Source: Scytonema sp. RU_4_4
Lineage (GTDB): Bacteria; Cyanobacteriota; Cyanobacteriia; Cyanobacteriales; Nostocaceae
Direction of reading: 5' to 3'
Assembly: GCA_012031965.1 (NCBI GenBank)
Contig: JAAUSC010000037.1
Coordinates: 1 to 44,688 of the forward strand
Length of the DNA: 44,688 nucleotides
The notes below the pieces were generated by a model that was given only the letters and a program-made list of their open reading frames with translations, was not told the DNA's origin and did not search any database. This document shows, in pieces, positions 1 to 9,983 of the stretch. Position numbers and translations under genes: made by a program. Position 1 is the first letter of the stretch, and the number at the start of each line of letters is the position of its first letter.

Positions 1-94
1 CAGAGGTTGGCTTTGTTCTTTTGTAGCTCCAGGCTTCCAGCCTGAGAGCAAATTAGGTCATTTACAATTTTCTATTTTTTAGGAGACAGAAGAC

Positions 95-751
95 ATGAAT
101 ATTTCTTCTCAATTCACTATTCCAATTGTTGTTCAGCCATCTGATAAAGGAGACAGAGCCTTTGATATTTATTCGCGTTTACTTGCAGAGAGAATTGTTT
201 TTTTGAAGAGTGAAGTGACAGATGAAACAGCAAATTTGATAGTTGCACAGTTATTATTTCTTGATGCTGATGACCCAGAGCGAGATATCTTTTTGTACAT
301 CAATAGTCCTGGAGGTTCAGTCACAGCAGGAATGGCTGTTTACGATACAATGAATCAAATTCGTGCAGATGTTTGCACTGTCTGTGTTGGTTTTGCGGCT
401 TCAATGGGAGCATTCTTACTTTCTTCGGGTACAAAAAGCAAAAGATATGCTCTACCAAATGCTCGAATTATGATTCATCAACCTTCAGGAGGCGCTCAGG
501 GAGTGGCTACTGATATTGAGGTTGCAGCTAAAGAAATTTTACGTACTAAAGCAACAATCAACAGGATACTGGCTGAGAATACTGGTCAATCATTAGAGAA
601 GATTGAACGTGATTCAGACCGTGACTTTTTCATGAGTGCTGAAGAAGCAAAGGTTTATGGGTTAATTGATGGCGTTATCTTGAAAACACCTACCTCTGTT
701 CAATCTTCAACTAACTCCCACATTGACAAACATCAGTTGAATGCAGGCTAA
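95..751 (+). CDS. clpP: ATP-dependent Clp protease proteolytic subunit ClpP
   Basis: Serine peptidase (family S14) that assembles into the barrel-shaped proteolytic core of cytosolic Clp proteases, fed by ClpC/ClpX unfoldases. The 218-residue length is normal for the family. The catalytic triad is visible: Ser103 in GFAASMGAF, His128 in MIHQPSGG and Asp177 in DSDRDFF, with the same spacing as E. coli ClpP. The N-terminus begins close to the expected mature protein, so any propeptide is short. An AGGAG lies 9 nt before the ATG. It stands alone here: no clpX or second clpP follows, only a decayed gene on the other strand. Cyanobacteria carry several clpP paralogues, and I cannot tell which one this is. 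Confidence 0.95.
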   Translation: MNISSQFTIPIVVQPSDKGDRAFDIYSRLLAERIVFLKSEVTDETANLIVAQLLFLDADDPERDIFLYINSPGGSVTAGMAVYDTMNQIRADVCTVCVGFAASMGAFLLSSGTKSKRYALPNARIMIHQPSGGAQGVATDIEVAAKEILRTKATINRILAENTGQSLEKIERDSDRDFFMSAEEAKVYGLIDGVILKTPTSVQSSTNSHIDKHQLNAG

Positions 752-811
752 TATTTGTTTTGAATGTGCCTTTGTCAGTGGGGAAAGCACTTGAAGCTCA
801 TCTGCTTTCGC

Positions 812-1035
812 TCACGCTCTGTAAGCATGGAGCGACTTGAAGCTGTTGCTGATGGTTGCTCCCATGAGCTTCATAAACGTGTTTCGTAGTACCACACCAA
901 AAGGATTATTCAATTCACCCATTTTCCCTGCTCGTAAGGACTGCTCAACGATCAACTTTGTACGAGGAAACCGCTCTGACTCATACTGTTGGAAAGCGGT
1001 TGTCGGATCTGCTTGCTCTTTGAGACACTTAGTTA
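812..1035 (-). pseudogene. C-terminal remnant of an FAD-dependent monooxygenase-like gene
   Basis: A reading frame of about 75 residues contains KCLKEQADPTTAFQQYESER and a downstream RTKLIVEQS stretch. These resemble the C-terminal end of flavin monooxygenases (UbiH/zeaxanthin-epoxidase-like), where a helical tail follows the FAD domain. The Rossmann GxGxxG start, the DG motif and the GD motif are all absent. Upstream in its reading direction, the frame runs into a palindromic repeat at 1044-1119, so most of the gene has been lost. Family assignment is by recall of the C-terminal pattern and is only moderately sure. Confidence 0.5.
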
Positions 1036-1043
1036 AGGATAAT

Positions 1044-1119
1044 CGTAGGTTGGGTTGAACGAAGTGAAACCCAACAAAGCCGCGAGAATGTTGGGTTTCG
1101 TTCCTCAACCCAACCTACG
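1044..1119. repeat. Palindromic intergenic repeat, arms CGTAGGTTGGGTT
   Basis: An imperfect inverted repeat of about 76 bp. The left arm CGTAGGTTGGGTT and right arm AACCCAACCTACG are complementary, with further pairing (GAAACCCAACA / TGTTGGGTTTC) inside. It carries no gene and abuts the decayed monooxygenase frame. This is the type of small dispersed palindrome common in filamentous cyanobacteria. Confidence 0.8.
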
Positions 1120-1205
1120 CAAAATCAGGTTTTTAACTCTAACTGAACTGTATTGATTGATAGAGCAGGCTGAGTTTGTACCACTCCGTTAAAATTGCGA
1201 CCCTT

Positions 1206-1766
1206 CTAAAAAGACCTAGGACCAAAATTGTAAAAGTGTAATCTTCCATAGCCGAGAAATTGACCATGAGCTTGCTCTCCCGCCGGAAACGCCGTGACTC
1301 CAAATAAATATACGCCAGCAACTGTCGGGTTCTGCACTGGCTTGAGAGCAAGTGTGATGGTTCTACCTGGAGAGACTGGCGGATCAAATGTGAGTGATAG
1401 TGTTTTCGTTTTGCGATCGCTTGTCACATCTTTCAAGGCAAGTTTTTGACCTTTGTTAGAATCCGTTCCTTCAAAAGCGGAAGTGTCTTCCAAGTCAAAG
1501 CGTACACGATCTACTCCCTCATGCTGGTTAATTGTTATTCTTTGCAGCGGTTCTCCAGCATTTTCTGGCAGGCTAATAGTAAAGTAATACGTTGCGCCCC
1601 ATATATAAGTATCCTTGTAGGTCGTCACTGCACTTACCAGTTGCGGCGGTTGGACAAAATAGACTTTACCATCTCGTAACTGAACTGCTTGGCTCAAATC
1701 CGCAGTGTATCCGCTGAGGACTGCTGTACAAGCGATCGCCGTACCTAATAAAAGTGCTATACGCAT
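1206..1766 (-). CDS. DUF2808 domain-containing exported protein
   Basis: A 186-residue protein with an N-terminal hydrophobic signal-like segment (MRIALLLGTAIACTAVLSG), followed by a soluble domain rich in beta-strand pattern. The features YYFTISLPENAGEPLQRITI, GVDRVRFDL and GVYLFGVTAFP fit DUF2808, a family found almost only in cyanobacteria and predicted to be periplasmic or cell-surface. Function is unknown. It is a stand-alone gene with no clear Shine-Dalgarno sequence. The last residues (YGRLHFYN) are the usual family ending, so the gene appears intact. Confidence 0.8.
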   Translation of the reverse strand: MRIALLLGTAIACTAVLSGYTADLSQAVQLRDGKVYFVQPPQLVSAVTTYKDTYIWGATYYFTISLPENAGEPLQRITINQHEGVDRVRFDLEDTSAFEGTDSNKGQKLALKDVTSDRKTKTLSLTFDPPVSPGRTITLALKPVQNPTVAGVYLFGVTAFPAGEQAHGQFLGYGRLHFYNFGPRSF

Positions 1767-2045
1767 TGTTCTGTATCCACAGGAGCTATCACAGGTGGCA
1801 AACTTGCCCTATGACTTGATTTTACAATTGACTTTTCTGTGCTCTACGTTGTTTATCAAACCTTATTTTTTATAGATCTTAAAATTTATTGATATTTCTT
1901 AAGAAAGAACTGTAATTTTGTCAAAAAAACCGAAATCGCTTTGCAAAGTGATAATAAATTTGTAAAAGATAATTGACATCTGTTGTCATAGTGCTTTGTT
2001 ACGTTAGAAACTGAAGATATTAAAGATACGCAATTATTCAAAAAT

Positions 2046-2531
2046 ATGAACTCAGTTTCTAGCGTCGAACTCAAGCGACCGATTTGGCAGACTATTGCCG
2101 TATTAACCTTAGGCTTTTGGCTGAGTGCTAGCCTATTTCTTGACTGGGTAATTATGCCTAGCCTTTATATTTCTGGCATGATGACTCAATCCAGTTTTGC
2201 AACAGCCGGCTATGTCCTTTTCTGGAATTTTAATCGTATTGAATTATTGTCTGCTGGCTTAGTCTTAGCCAGTGTGTTAGCTCTGTGCAACAGCCAATCT
2301 AACTGGCGTCGCGGTGCAATTATTTCGTCCGTGCTACTGCTCGCGATAGCTTTAATTGACACCTACCAGTTAACTCCGCAAATGTCTGCCATAGGACTCA
2401 ATTTGAACCTATTTCAGGCAACTGCTGAAACTCCAGCAAGTATGAATATACTGCATGGTGGTTACTGGATTTTGGAAGCAGTCAAGCTATTGGTAGGTGG
2501 CACACTTTTGGGGTGGTGTTGGCGGCGTTGA
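2046..2531 (+). CDS. Small integral membrane protein, conserved cyanobacterial type
   Basis: A 161-residue protein with four hydrophobic segments, at about residues 15-40, 63-82, 88-106 and 138-157. The first contains the phrase LGFWLSASLFLDWVIMPSLY, reminiscent of DUF4149-type membrane proteins. No catalytic motif is visible and I do not recognise a function. It is followed closely by two GDT1-like genes on the opposite strand, so it is a single-gene unit. No strong ribosome binding site precedes the ATG. Confidence 0.65.
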   Translation: MNSVSSVELKRPIWQTIAVLTLGFWLSASLFLDWVIMPSLYISGMMTQSSFATAGYVLFWNFNRIELLSAGLVLASVLALCNSQSNWRRGAIISSVLLLAIALIDTYQLTPQMSAIGLNLNLFQATAETPASMNILHGGYWILEAVKLLVGGTLLGWCWRR

Positions 2532-2582
2532 ATCATGAATGAGGAATGATGAATTATGAATGATAAAAAACTTCATATATCA

Positions 2583-2882
2583 TCATTCATCAGCTTCCAG
2601 CGAAGCTTCCTCATTGTTAAGAAATAACAGGCGTACTGCGAGTATGGCAAATCCCACGGCAGCAATAGCTTTCAACAACCTTGTGGGTAGTATCTCTGAC
2701 ACTGCTCCTCCCGCTAACGCTCCTAAAAAGCTAGTCAAAAGCAGTGCGCCAGCCGTACCAAAAAAGACTGCACGCGGAGATTGACAACGACCTGAAAGCG
2801 CAATTGCCGCTAACTGACTTTTATCACCCAATTCTGACAGAAAAACCGTAATAAAGCTTAATCCTAAAAGATGCCAATCCAT
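2583..2882 (-). CDS. GDT1/TMEM165 (UPF0016) family half-transporter, second of pair
   Basis: A 99-residue membrane protein carrying one copy of the UPF0016 signature E-x-G-D-K-(S/T), here SELGDKSQLAAIAL, followed by two more membrane segments. Family members are Mn2+/Ca2+ exporters or cation/H+ antiporters; the cyanobacterial relative Mnx moves Mn2+ into the thylakoid lumen. Full-length proteins have two such halves, so this single-copy protein probably pairs with the neighbour at 2924-3349. I chose the internal ATG (MDWHLLGLSF) because a longer reading would translate a 15-bp tandem repeat. Confidence 0.85.
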   Translation of the reverse strand: MDWHLLGLSFITVFLSELGDKSQLAAIALSGRCQSPRAVFFGTAGALLLTSFLGALAGGAVSEILPTRLLKAIAAVGFAILAVRLLFLNNEEASLEADE

Positions 2883-2891
2883 AGTTAACAA

Positions 2892-2921
2892 ATTCACGCA
2901 TTCAAAATTCACGCATTCAAA
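2892..2921. repeat. Two tandem 15-bp copies between the GDT1 genes
   Basis: ATTCACGCATTCAAA occurs twice head to tail, followed by a partial third AATTCAAAAT. It lies in the gap between the two GDT1 reading frames and, if translated, lengthens the second gene with a repetitive leader (NFECVNFECVN). This looks like slippage in an intergenic spacer. Confidence 0.8.
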
Positions 2922-2923
2922 AT

Positions 2924-3349
2924 TCAAAATTGGGCTACGTCCCAAAATAGCATTAGGGAAATTAGCAGCAGCATAATCCCTGATGCTTTTTCTATAGTTT
3001 TCGGTGAGAGTTTGCTAGCGATCCAACTCCCTAACATCACACCTAATAAACTAGTCGTGATCAGTGCAGCGGCTGATCCCAAAAACACGACCCATGGAGA
3101 TTGTGATTGTGCGCTCATCAACAGGGTAGATAGCTGTGTCTTGTCACCAATTTCCGCCAGAAAGATGGTCACAAAGGTTGTGGCGAAAATGACTAGTGGC
3201 GTTTGCTGCTTCTGAGGTTTATCAGAAACCAAAGGTGAGGATAGTTCAACTAACGTAGTTGTGGAATTGCAGTCTATTTCATCTTTTAGCTCTAGCTGGC
3301 TTTCAGTCTCAGATGTGGAAAGGTTCAAAGGTTTAGAGTCAAGTTTCAC
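2924..3349 (-). CDS. GDT1/TMEM165 (UPF0016) family half-transporter, first of pair
   Basis: A 141-residue protein with a polar N-terminal extension of about 50 residues (KLDSKPLNLSTSETESQLEL), then a membrane region holding the signature LAEIGDKTQLSTLLMSAQ and two further hydrophobic segments. It has one EIGDK motif where a complete transporter has two, so it is expected to function with the adjacent 99-residue protein as a heteromer exporting Mn2+ or a related cation. The two genes are read in the same direction with a spacer of about 40 nt, suggesting one transcript. The long polar N-terminus may be cytosolic. Confidence 0.85.
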   Translation of the reverse strand: MKLDSKPLNLSTSETESQLELKDEIDCNSTTTLVELSSPLVSDKPQKQQTPLVIFATTFVTIFLAEIGDKTQLSTLLMSAQSQSPWVVFLGSAAALITTSLLGVMLGSWIASKLSPKTIEKASGIMLLLISLMLFWDVAQF

Positions 3350-3609
3350 GGGCAGTAGTTTTTGAACGTTAAGTTGTTTTCATTTTTTTCTCATTTTCTC
3401 AAGATTTTTTACAAATGGCAAGCCAGGATTCTAAGAGAGCTTGTCTTTCATGCTTATGTACGAATTTTAACTAGGACTAAAGTCCTACCCTACTGTTGCA
3501 AAAATGTGAATGATGACCCTGGCAGCACAAAATACTGTGTTGTAGAGTAGGAAAAATTCTTTCAATAGATTGTAGATACAAAATATCCCTATTACTCACA
3601 CTTGCTGCC

Positions 3610-4860
3610 GTGAATCGCCTGATTCAATTCCAATCTCACCCGTTTCGCTTACTGCTCTACCTAGAGTGGATTCTCTTGGGGATTACTCTGCTTCTCCCAG
3701 CACGTCCGCCACATATGCCCCACCAAGTCTTTCTCCAACAGCCACTACTGTTATTTTTATGTATTGCCTGCTTTGGCATCATGGGTTTGCGGTTACCAAC
3801 AATCAACCTGTTCTCAAAAGTGCTTTATACGGGGTTGGAGCTCGGATTAATTCTATTAGTGAGTGTGATAAATAACAGTAATGGCTTTGGGCCACCACTA
3901 CCGTTGATTCCACTGCTGTTGATTTTAGTTATTCGCAGTTGCCTAGTGTTTAACGTCACTGGACGTTTGCTTGTGGCAGGTCTGGCATTTATGGTATTTA
4001 CCACGCTGATTGCGATGTGGTACATTTCCTTAAAAGATGTACCCTTTTTGCCACAAAAACCCACAAGCGGGGGAATTCAGGGGATTTTTTGGCACTTTAC
4101 ATTAAATTCAACGTTGCTGTTTGGCTTAGTACTGGTGTTTGTATTGTTGTTGGTCAATGCTTTGCTCGCAGAACGGCAAAGTCGGGAGAAACTAGCGATC
4201 GCTCATCAACAACTCAGAGAATACGCTCACCGTATTGAAGACCAGGCGACGCTCCAAGAACGCAACCGCATTGCTCGTGAAATCCACGATGCTTTAGGAC
4301 ACTCGCTCACAGCTCAAAGTATCCAGTTAGAAAACGCTTTACTCTTTCTGTCATCAAATGTTGATAAAGCCAGAACTTTCTTAGAGGAAGCCAAGCAACT
4401 TGGTAGCAGTGCGTTGCGAGAAGTGCGCCAATCTGTAGCAACGCTGCGTCGTGATCCTTTGCATGGAAAATCTCTGGAATCTTCACTCGCGCTGTTGCTT
4501 GCAGATTTTCAGCGCCGGACAAATATTATTCCAGAATGCACGCTCAGTCTACCGCGACCATTATCTGCTGAAATTAGCACAACAATTTACCGGATTGTTC
4601 AAGAAGCTTTAACAAATATTTCTAAGCATAGCGGCGCCACTCAAGTCAAAATTAACTTATATACAACTGCTAAGTCCTTGCACTTACACCTTTATGATAA
4701 TGGTAAAGGCTTCAACCCAAACCAGAATACTACAGGATTTGGTATTCAAGGAATGCGAGAACGAACGTTGACTCTAGGAGGTCAATTTCACATCGTCAGT
4801 ACGCCCAAAGCTGGTTGCCAAATTATTTGCAATATTCCCTTATTGAGGCTTGCGCAATGA
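3610..4860 (+). CDS. NarL-type sensor histidine kinase (HisKA_3) with membrane-spanning sensor
   Basis: A 416-residue kinase. Residues 1-185 hold five to six hydrophobic segments and no large periplasmic loop, so the signal is probably sensed in or at the membrane. A short coiled linker (190-215) leads to the HisKA_3 box RNRIAREIHDALGHSL with phospho-acceptor His226. The HATPase_c domain shows the N box IVQEALTNISKHS and G boxes DNGKGF and GFGIQGMRER. The start is GTG. Its stop overlaps the response-regulator start in an ATGA (4857-4860), so the two are translationally coupled. The stimulus is unknown. Confidence 0.9.
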   Translation: MNRLIQFQSHPFRLLLYLEWILLGITLLLPARPPHMPHQVFLQQPLLLFLCIACFGIMGLRLPTINLFSKVLYTGLELGLILLVSVINNSNGFGPPLPLIPLLLILVIRSCLVFNVTGRLLVAGLAFMVFTTLIAMWYISLKDVPFLPQKPTSGGIQGIFWHFTLNSTLLFGLVLVFVLLLVNALLAERQSREKLAIAHQQLREYAHRIEDQATLQERNRIAREIHDALGHSLTAQSIQLENALLFLSSNVDKARTFLEEAKQLGSSALREVRQSVATLRRDPLHGKSLESSLALLLADFQRRTNIIPECTLSLPRPLSAEISTTIYRIVQEALTNISKHSGATQVKINLYTTAKSLHLHLYDNGKGFNPNQNTTGFGIQGMRERTLTLGGQFHIVSTPKAGCQIICNIPLLRLAQ

Positions 4861-5546
4861 TTCGCTTGTTATTGGTAGACGATCAAATCATTATTCGTCA
4901 AGGCTTAAAAAGTTTGTTGGAGTCAAAGCCCGATTTTCAGATTGTGGGTGAGGCAGAAAATGGTGAAAGTGCGATTTCCATTCTGGAACGCTCCGCGAAC
5001 GCCCAAGTAGAAGTCTTGAAACCAGATTTGGTCTTGATGGATGTCCGTATGCCCGTTATGGATGGGGTTGCAGCAACTGAGGTCATTTCTCAGCGCTTTC
5101 CTACAGTGAAAGTGCTAGTGTTGACGACTTTTGATGACGACGAATATATCTCACAAGCAATGCGATTTGGAGCGAGGGGTTATTTGTTAAAAGATACACC
5201 TCTAGAACAATTGGCAAATGCTATCCGATTGGTTCATCAAGGGTACACCCAGCTAGGACCTGGGTTATTTGAAAAAGTCTTGTCTCCTTTACTACACTCT
5301 ATAACACCAAAACCTTCAACTGACTCACCTGGGCTTGCTGAACTGACCCCAAGAGAAAAAGAAGTTTTGCGTTTAATTGCTGCTGGTGCTAGCAATCGAG
5401 AAATTGCAGAATCTCTCTACATTACAGAAAGAACAGTGAAAAATCATGTGACGAGTATTCTTAGTCGGTTAAATTTACGCGATCGCACTCAAGCTGCTAT
5501 CTTTGCAAATTCCTGTCTATCGCTGTTGGAAAATTCTCCAAAATAA
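4857..5546 (+). CDS. NarL/FixJ-family response regulator
   Basis: A 229-residue protein. The receiver domain (1-120) has acidic pocket residues DD (8-9), phospho-acceptor Asp62 in LMDVRMP, and the switch lysine in LLKD. The C-terminal LuxR-type helix-turn-helix reads LTPREKEVLRLIAAGASNRE, then TERTVKNHVTSI. It starts at the ATG overlapping the kinase stop (ATGA), so it is the cognate partner of the preceding kinase. The receiver contains a small insertion, ERSANAQ (about residues 44-50), coded by CGCTCCGCGAACGCC, which matches a dispersed repeat seen elsewhere in this window; it falls in a surface loop before the Asp-bearing strand. Confidence 0.93.
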   Translation: MIRLLLVDDQIIIRQGLKSLLESKPDFQIVGEAENGESAISILERSANAQVEVLKPDLVLMDVRMPVMDGVAATEVISQRFPTVKVLVLTTFDDDEYISQAMRFGARGYLLKDTPLEQLANAIRLVHQGYTQLGPGLFEKVLSPLLHSITPKPSTDSPGLAELTPREKEVLRLIAAGASNREIAESLYITERTVKNHVTSILSRLNLRDRTQAAIFANSCLSLLENSPK

Positions 5547-5654
5547 AAGAAATCACTCACCACCAGATGAGTGTTACCCTTATTCTTGATTTTTCTTTCC
5601 CATTTAATAATTAGCTCACCACCGTTTAATAATCTGTCTAATACAATAGCGTTT

Positions 5655-6992
5655 TTATAGTAGAAAGCGAACTAATACATAAAATCCTGAAGTAAACAGT
5701 TGTAGCAGCATGACTGGTATACCATAGTGCAAAAAAGTTTTAAATGATATACGACGACCATGCTGTTCAGAAATTCCTGCAGCTACTATGTTAGAAGATG
5801 CTCCTACCAGTGTACCATTGCCTCCCAAAGTCACACCAAACATCATAGCGTAGAACATTGGCAGCACCTCAGGTGGAAATTGCCCTTGAAAATCTGATGC
5901 AAGCACTTCTGCTGGTGCTAACCCAACGTTAACAATGTACTGTTTCAATAACGGTACCATCCCTACCACTAAAGGAATATTAGGAACCACACTAGATAAT
6001 ATCCCTACAAAAAATAGTATAGATAAAGAACCCAAGACAATATTTTTTCCTAAAAGAGTTGCTAATATCTCAGATAAACTATTAATAACACCTGTTTTTT
6101 CTAGTCCTCCAATTAACACAAAGATACTCATAAAAAATATCAATGTACTCCAGTCTACGTCCCGTAATATATTGTTGACTGAATCAATTTTGCTTTGATG
6201 TGATAAAAGTAGTGCTAAGGCTGCTCCTAGCAAAGCAACACCGGCAGGTGATATAGGAACTGGAAGATATTCGCCAACAACGAAAAACACCAGGACTAAA
6301 GCCATTATTAACCCACCTAACATCAAAACTCGCGGATGATTGATTTGAGGGTGTGGTAATTGTTCAAGATTTTCTAGTCGTGTGTTCCAAATTTTGCGAA
6401 ACAAAATTGGTAATACAGCTATCACTGTGGCGATGGCGATCACTCCTCCCAAACTTAAGCGCCATAGATAATCTAGAAAGCTGATATTAATAGCATCACC
6501 TACAATAAATGTTGCTGGATCACCAACTACGGTTAACAGTCCTGCACTATTAGCAACCAAGACTAAGAGAATAAGTAATGGTACAAAATTTACCCCGACT
6601 TCTTGTGCCATTGGTGGAATTAAAGGCGCTAAAAGCATGACTGTTGTAGCATTTGGTAAAACAGCACAAATGGGAGTCGTAATCCCTACAATACCTAGTA
6701 GGAGACGATTACCTTTTCCTTCAGCGAGAAGCACTATTTGCGTGGCTAGGTATTCAAAAACTTTGGTTGGTTCAAACGCCCTGACAAGCACCATGACTCC
6801 AAAGAATAAACCTAATGTTCCATGACTGTTGCCAATATAACCAACAGCTTGTTCTAAAGTCATGACGTTGGTAAAAACCAGTAACAGTGCTCCTAAAAAG
6901 GCAGCAATTGTGAGGTGAACCCACTCTGTCATGATTAATATAATGACACTTACAAAAGTGACAACGCTAACAACCGTTTGCCAGTTTTCCAC
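5655..6992 (-). CDS. ArsB/NhaD-like (SLC13-type) membrane permease
   Basis: A 445-residue integral membrane protein with roughly 11-12 hydrophobic segments, consistent with the ion-transporter superfamily (ArsB, NhaD, CitM/SLC13). The family hallmark of two related halves is visible: NATTVMLLAPLIPPMAQEVG plus NSAGLLTVVGDPATFIVG in the first, and NIPLVVGMVPLLKQ with GNGTLVGASSNIVAAG in the second. The substrate could be an anion, arsenite or Na+/H+, and the sequence does not decide. The GTG start is preceded by GAGGAG at 7 nt. A Usp-like gene lies upstream on the same strand, 279 nt away. Confidence 0.85.
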   Translation of the reverse strand: MENWQTVVSVVTFVSVIILIMTEWVHLTIAAFLGALLLVFTNVMTLEQAVGYIGNSHGTLGLFFGVMVLVRAFEPTKVFEYLATQIVLLAEGKGNRLLLGIVGITTPICAVLPNATTVMLLAPLIPPMAQEVGVNFVPLLILLVLVANSAGLLTVVGDPATFIVGDAINISFLDYLWRLSLGGVIAIATVIAVLPILFRKIWNTRLENLEQLPHPQINHPRVLMLGGLIMALVLVFFVVGEYLPVPISPAGVALLGAALALLLSHQSKIDSVNNILRDVDWSTLIFFMSIFVLIGGLEKTGVINSLSEILATLLGKNIVLGSLSILFFVGILSSVVPNIPLVVGMVPLLKQYIVNVGLAPAEVLASDFQGQFPPEVLPMFYAMMFGVTLGGNGTLVGASSNIVAAGISEQHGRRISFKTFLHYGIPVMLLQLFTSGFYVLVRFLL

Positions 6993-7271
6993 TGATAACT
7001 CCTCTGTTATATCTTTTGCAGATTAGTCTAAAAAACCACATAATAAACTAACAAGCATTTTATTTGCATATTGCATTTAGACAGATGTCTTGTGCTGTGG
7101 GTATCCTGTCTTGCCCATGACTATGCAAGTTAAAAATACATTAGCTTAATTATGTGGTTTTTTGCATCTTCAAGAAATTGGGAGAATTATGCTGTTAGCA
7201 AGAGATGCAAGAGACAGGTTTCTATACTTTCTATACTCAGGTTCTCTCCACAACATTCTCCACTATCCCTG

Positions 7272-7964
7272 CTAAACGCATTTCTCATTGACAAAATTGG
7301 GTATACCCAGTACTGAACAGGGGAAGTTAGAACCAAGCTGTTGGACTATCGGATGATTAACGGAATTACAGCCAAGTAATAGTAAGTTCGCAGCTTCTAA
7401 TTTAACAACTTTCCTAAGTTCCTTGGCAATACAACCAAAGCGAAGATGAGCTTTAAAAGAACTTTTCCATTCTGCGGCTAGACAACTTGCTTGCCGAAGA
7501 ATACATTCTGCTTGTGCAAATTTATCTACTAATATTTCTTGGGAACCAGCTGCATTATCTTGCATTTTTGGTTGAGTTGTCACACTTGTATCAAACTCAA
7601 TTAAGGAGAAGCCAGTTGAATACTGTGATGGATTTTGTTCCGCAACATGCTGACTGACAAATTTCTCTCTTTGCAAAACATCTCCACGATGACTTCTCTG
7701 ATTTTCTTCTATCACATAGACGACTTGAACCGTTACTTGCGCCTTTGTGGCTAAACGTGTTTGATGAGCGATTAACAAGGCAATATCTAACGCAGTATGA
7801 CTGTTAGGAGAGCTATTGTAACCAACGATTAAATTGATTGATTTTGCAGATTGAGCCTGTGCAGAAAAAGGTGTCTCTGGTACGGAGATTAATACCATTT
7901 GATCAATTAAATCGTCTCTTCCGATCGCGTTTTGCAGACGCACCAAGATAGGTTTAAGATTCAT
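7272..7964 (-). CDS. Universal stress protein (Usp)-like protein
   Basis: A 230-residue cytosolic protein. Residues 40-85 read SINLIVGYNSSPNSHTALDI, the usual first strand and helix of Usp domains. The C-terminal part LEAANLLLLGCNSVNHPIVQ followed by SNFPCSVLGIPN matches the last strand and nucleotide-loop region, although the classical GxxGx9GS ATP-binding loop is degenerate. A poorly conserved segment of about 70 residues lies in the middle. Sited upstream of an ion permease on the same strand, it may modulate it, as Usp proteins often accompany transporters; that is inference. Confidence 0.65.
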   Translation of the reverse strand: MNLKPILVRLQNAIGRDDLIDQMVLISVPETPFSAQAQSAKSINLIVGYNSSPNSHTALDIALLIAHQTRLATKAQVTVQVVYVIEENQRSHRGDVLQREKFVSQHVAEQNPSQYSTGFSLIEFDTSVTTQPKMQDNAAGSQEILVDKFAQAECILRQASCLAAEWKSSFKAHLRFGCIAKELRKVVKLEAANLLLLGCNSVNHPIVQQLGSNFPCSVLGIPNFVNEKCV

Positions 7965-8064
7965 AACTTTATTACCACGCTAAAGAAAAATTTACAAAAA
8001 CAATAACTCGTTTGTTCTTCGTAACCCGTAATTGACTTGAGAATGACGAATGACGAATTATGAA

Positions 8065-8646
8065 TTACGAATTTTTCGATGACTCGTCTTGGGTGAAATA
8101 CCGATCCAGGAAGTTGAGGGCGTAGTTGCGGAGTTCGTAGTATTCTTTGGCAATACCCACCCGCTGTTTCATGCCACCAGAAATTTCATCAGGATATTTA
8201 TCTGCTGCAGCTGTTAAATTTACCATTGCCAGGTGTTCGTTCACAATGCTAATTTTTTGAACACGATTAGCATCTTTTAGCACTTCGTCTACAGCAAGCC
8301 GAATATTTTCCCGCACAGTTAACCAAGGCAATAATGAGTAGTGTTGAAACACCATCATACGCTCAGCTCCTGGTTTGCGAATTTCTTTACCATCTAACCG
8401 CACTGAGCCAGAGGTCGCTTTTTCTAATCCTGCCACAATCTTCAAAAGTGTGGATTTACCGCAACCAGAGTGCCCAATAACAGAAGTATATTCATCTTCA
8501 CCCACTGTCAAATTAATGTTATCTAAAACGACAAATTGATTGCCATCAGATGTTGGGTATGATTTCTGTAAATTTTCAATTTCTAAAAATATAGTGCGGA
8601 GTAAAGCTGTATCATAGGCATTTTTTGAGAAAAAGGTAGATTTCAT
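8065..8646 (-). pseudogene. nrtD: NrtD/CynD-like ABC ATPase with internal deletion
   Basis: Relative of the ATPase subunits of nitrate/cyanate/bicarbonate ABC importers. It has Walker A GHSGCGKST, Q-loop VFQHYSLLPWLTV and the signature ISGGMKQRVGIA. Directly after the signature it jumps to KEYYELRNYALNFLDRYF, which resembles the extreme C-terminus of NrtD. Walker B (LLLDEP), the D-loop and the H-loop histidine are missing, so roughly 80-100 residues have been deleted without breaking the frame. It cannot hydrolyse ATP normally. The start at 8646 is chosen for its AGGAG 8 nt upstream. Decayed pieces of partner genes lie just upstream. Confidence 0.75.
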
Positions 8647-8766
8647 TTGATACTCCTGCAATACTCTATTTATGAATCGTTCAAAAATGACATGAATTGT
8701 TGGTAAATAACAAAGGGAAAATGGCAAATAACGCTCCAAAAAATCAAGTTGACTTGACTCAATTTA

Positions 8767-8880
8767 TTAAGACAGAAATAAATATTTGGGAGCGTTTGCT
8801 CTCATCTCAAAACTCTTAAGATACCCCACTGCATTTCTGGGGTCAAAAGCTTTTTTGTCGATAAAAAGTTCAGCTTGTTC
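8767..8880 (-). pseudogene. C-terminal scrap of a NrtA/NrtC-type substrate-binding domain
   Basis: A short reading frame contains FIDKKAFDPRNAVGYLKSFE before a stop. NrtA, CmpA and the C-terminal domain of NrtC typically end in a similar phrase (FDP-x-N-x-x-x-YLxSF). Since the usual operon order is nrtA-B-C-D, and an nrtB-like scrap lies upstream with an nrtD-like gene downstream, the tail of nrtC is the best fit. There is no start codon or upstream domain. Confidence rests on motif recall plus synteny. Confidence 0.5.
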
Positions 8881-9014
8881 TATACAAGAATAGCGCCCAA
8901 AAAACCAAGCAAAGGTAGCAGGAAAACATCCCGTACGATAATGGGCTTAGTCTGTTTCCAAACTGTTCGACTGGCAACCGCCAAAATAGCAGCTACATTT
9001 AGTTGCAATATCAT
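8880..9014 (-). pseudogene. N-terminal scrap of an NrtB-like ABC permease
   Basis: A 44-codon frame starts with ATG and reads through VWKQTKPIIVRDVFLLPLLG then FLGAILV before a TAG. This resembles the cytosolic N-terminus and first membrane helix of NrtB/CynB-type permeases. The rest of the permease, with its EAA loop, is absent. The frame meets the nrtA/C-like tail at its 3' end, implying a deletion that joined the start of nrtB to the end of nrtC. Confidence 0.45.

Positions 9015-9983
<969 letters not shown>

Noticed and set aside
5554-5573. Hairpin CACTCA...TGAGTG between the response regulator and permease genes
   Set aside because: Only six base pairs with no clear T-tract; too weak to call a terminator.
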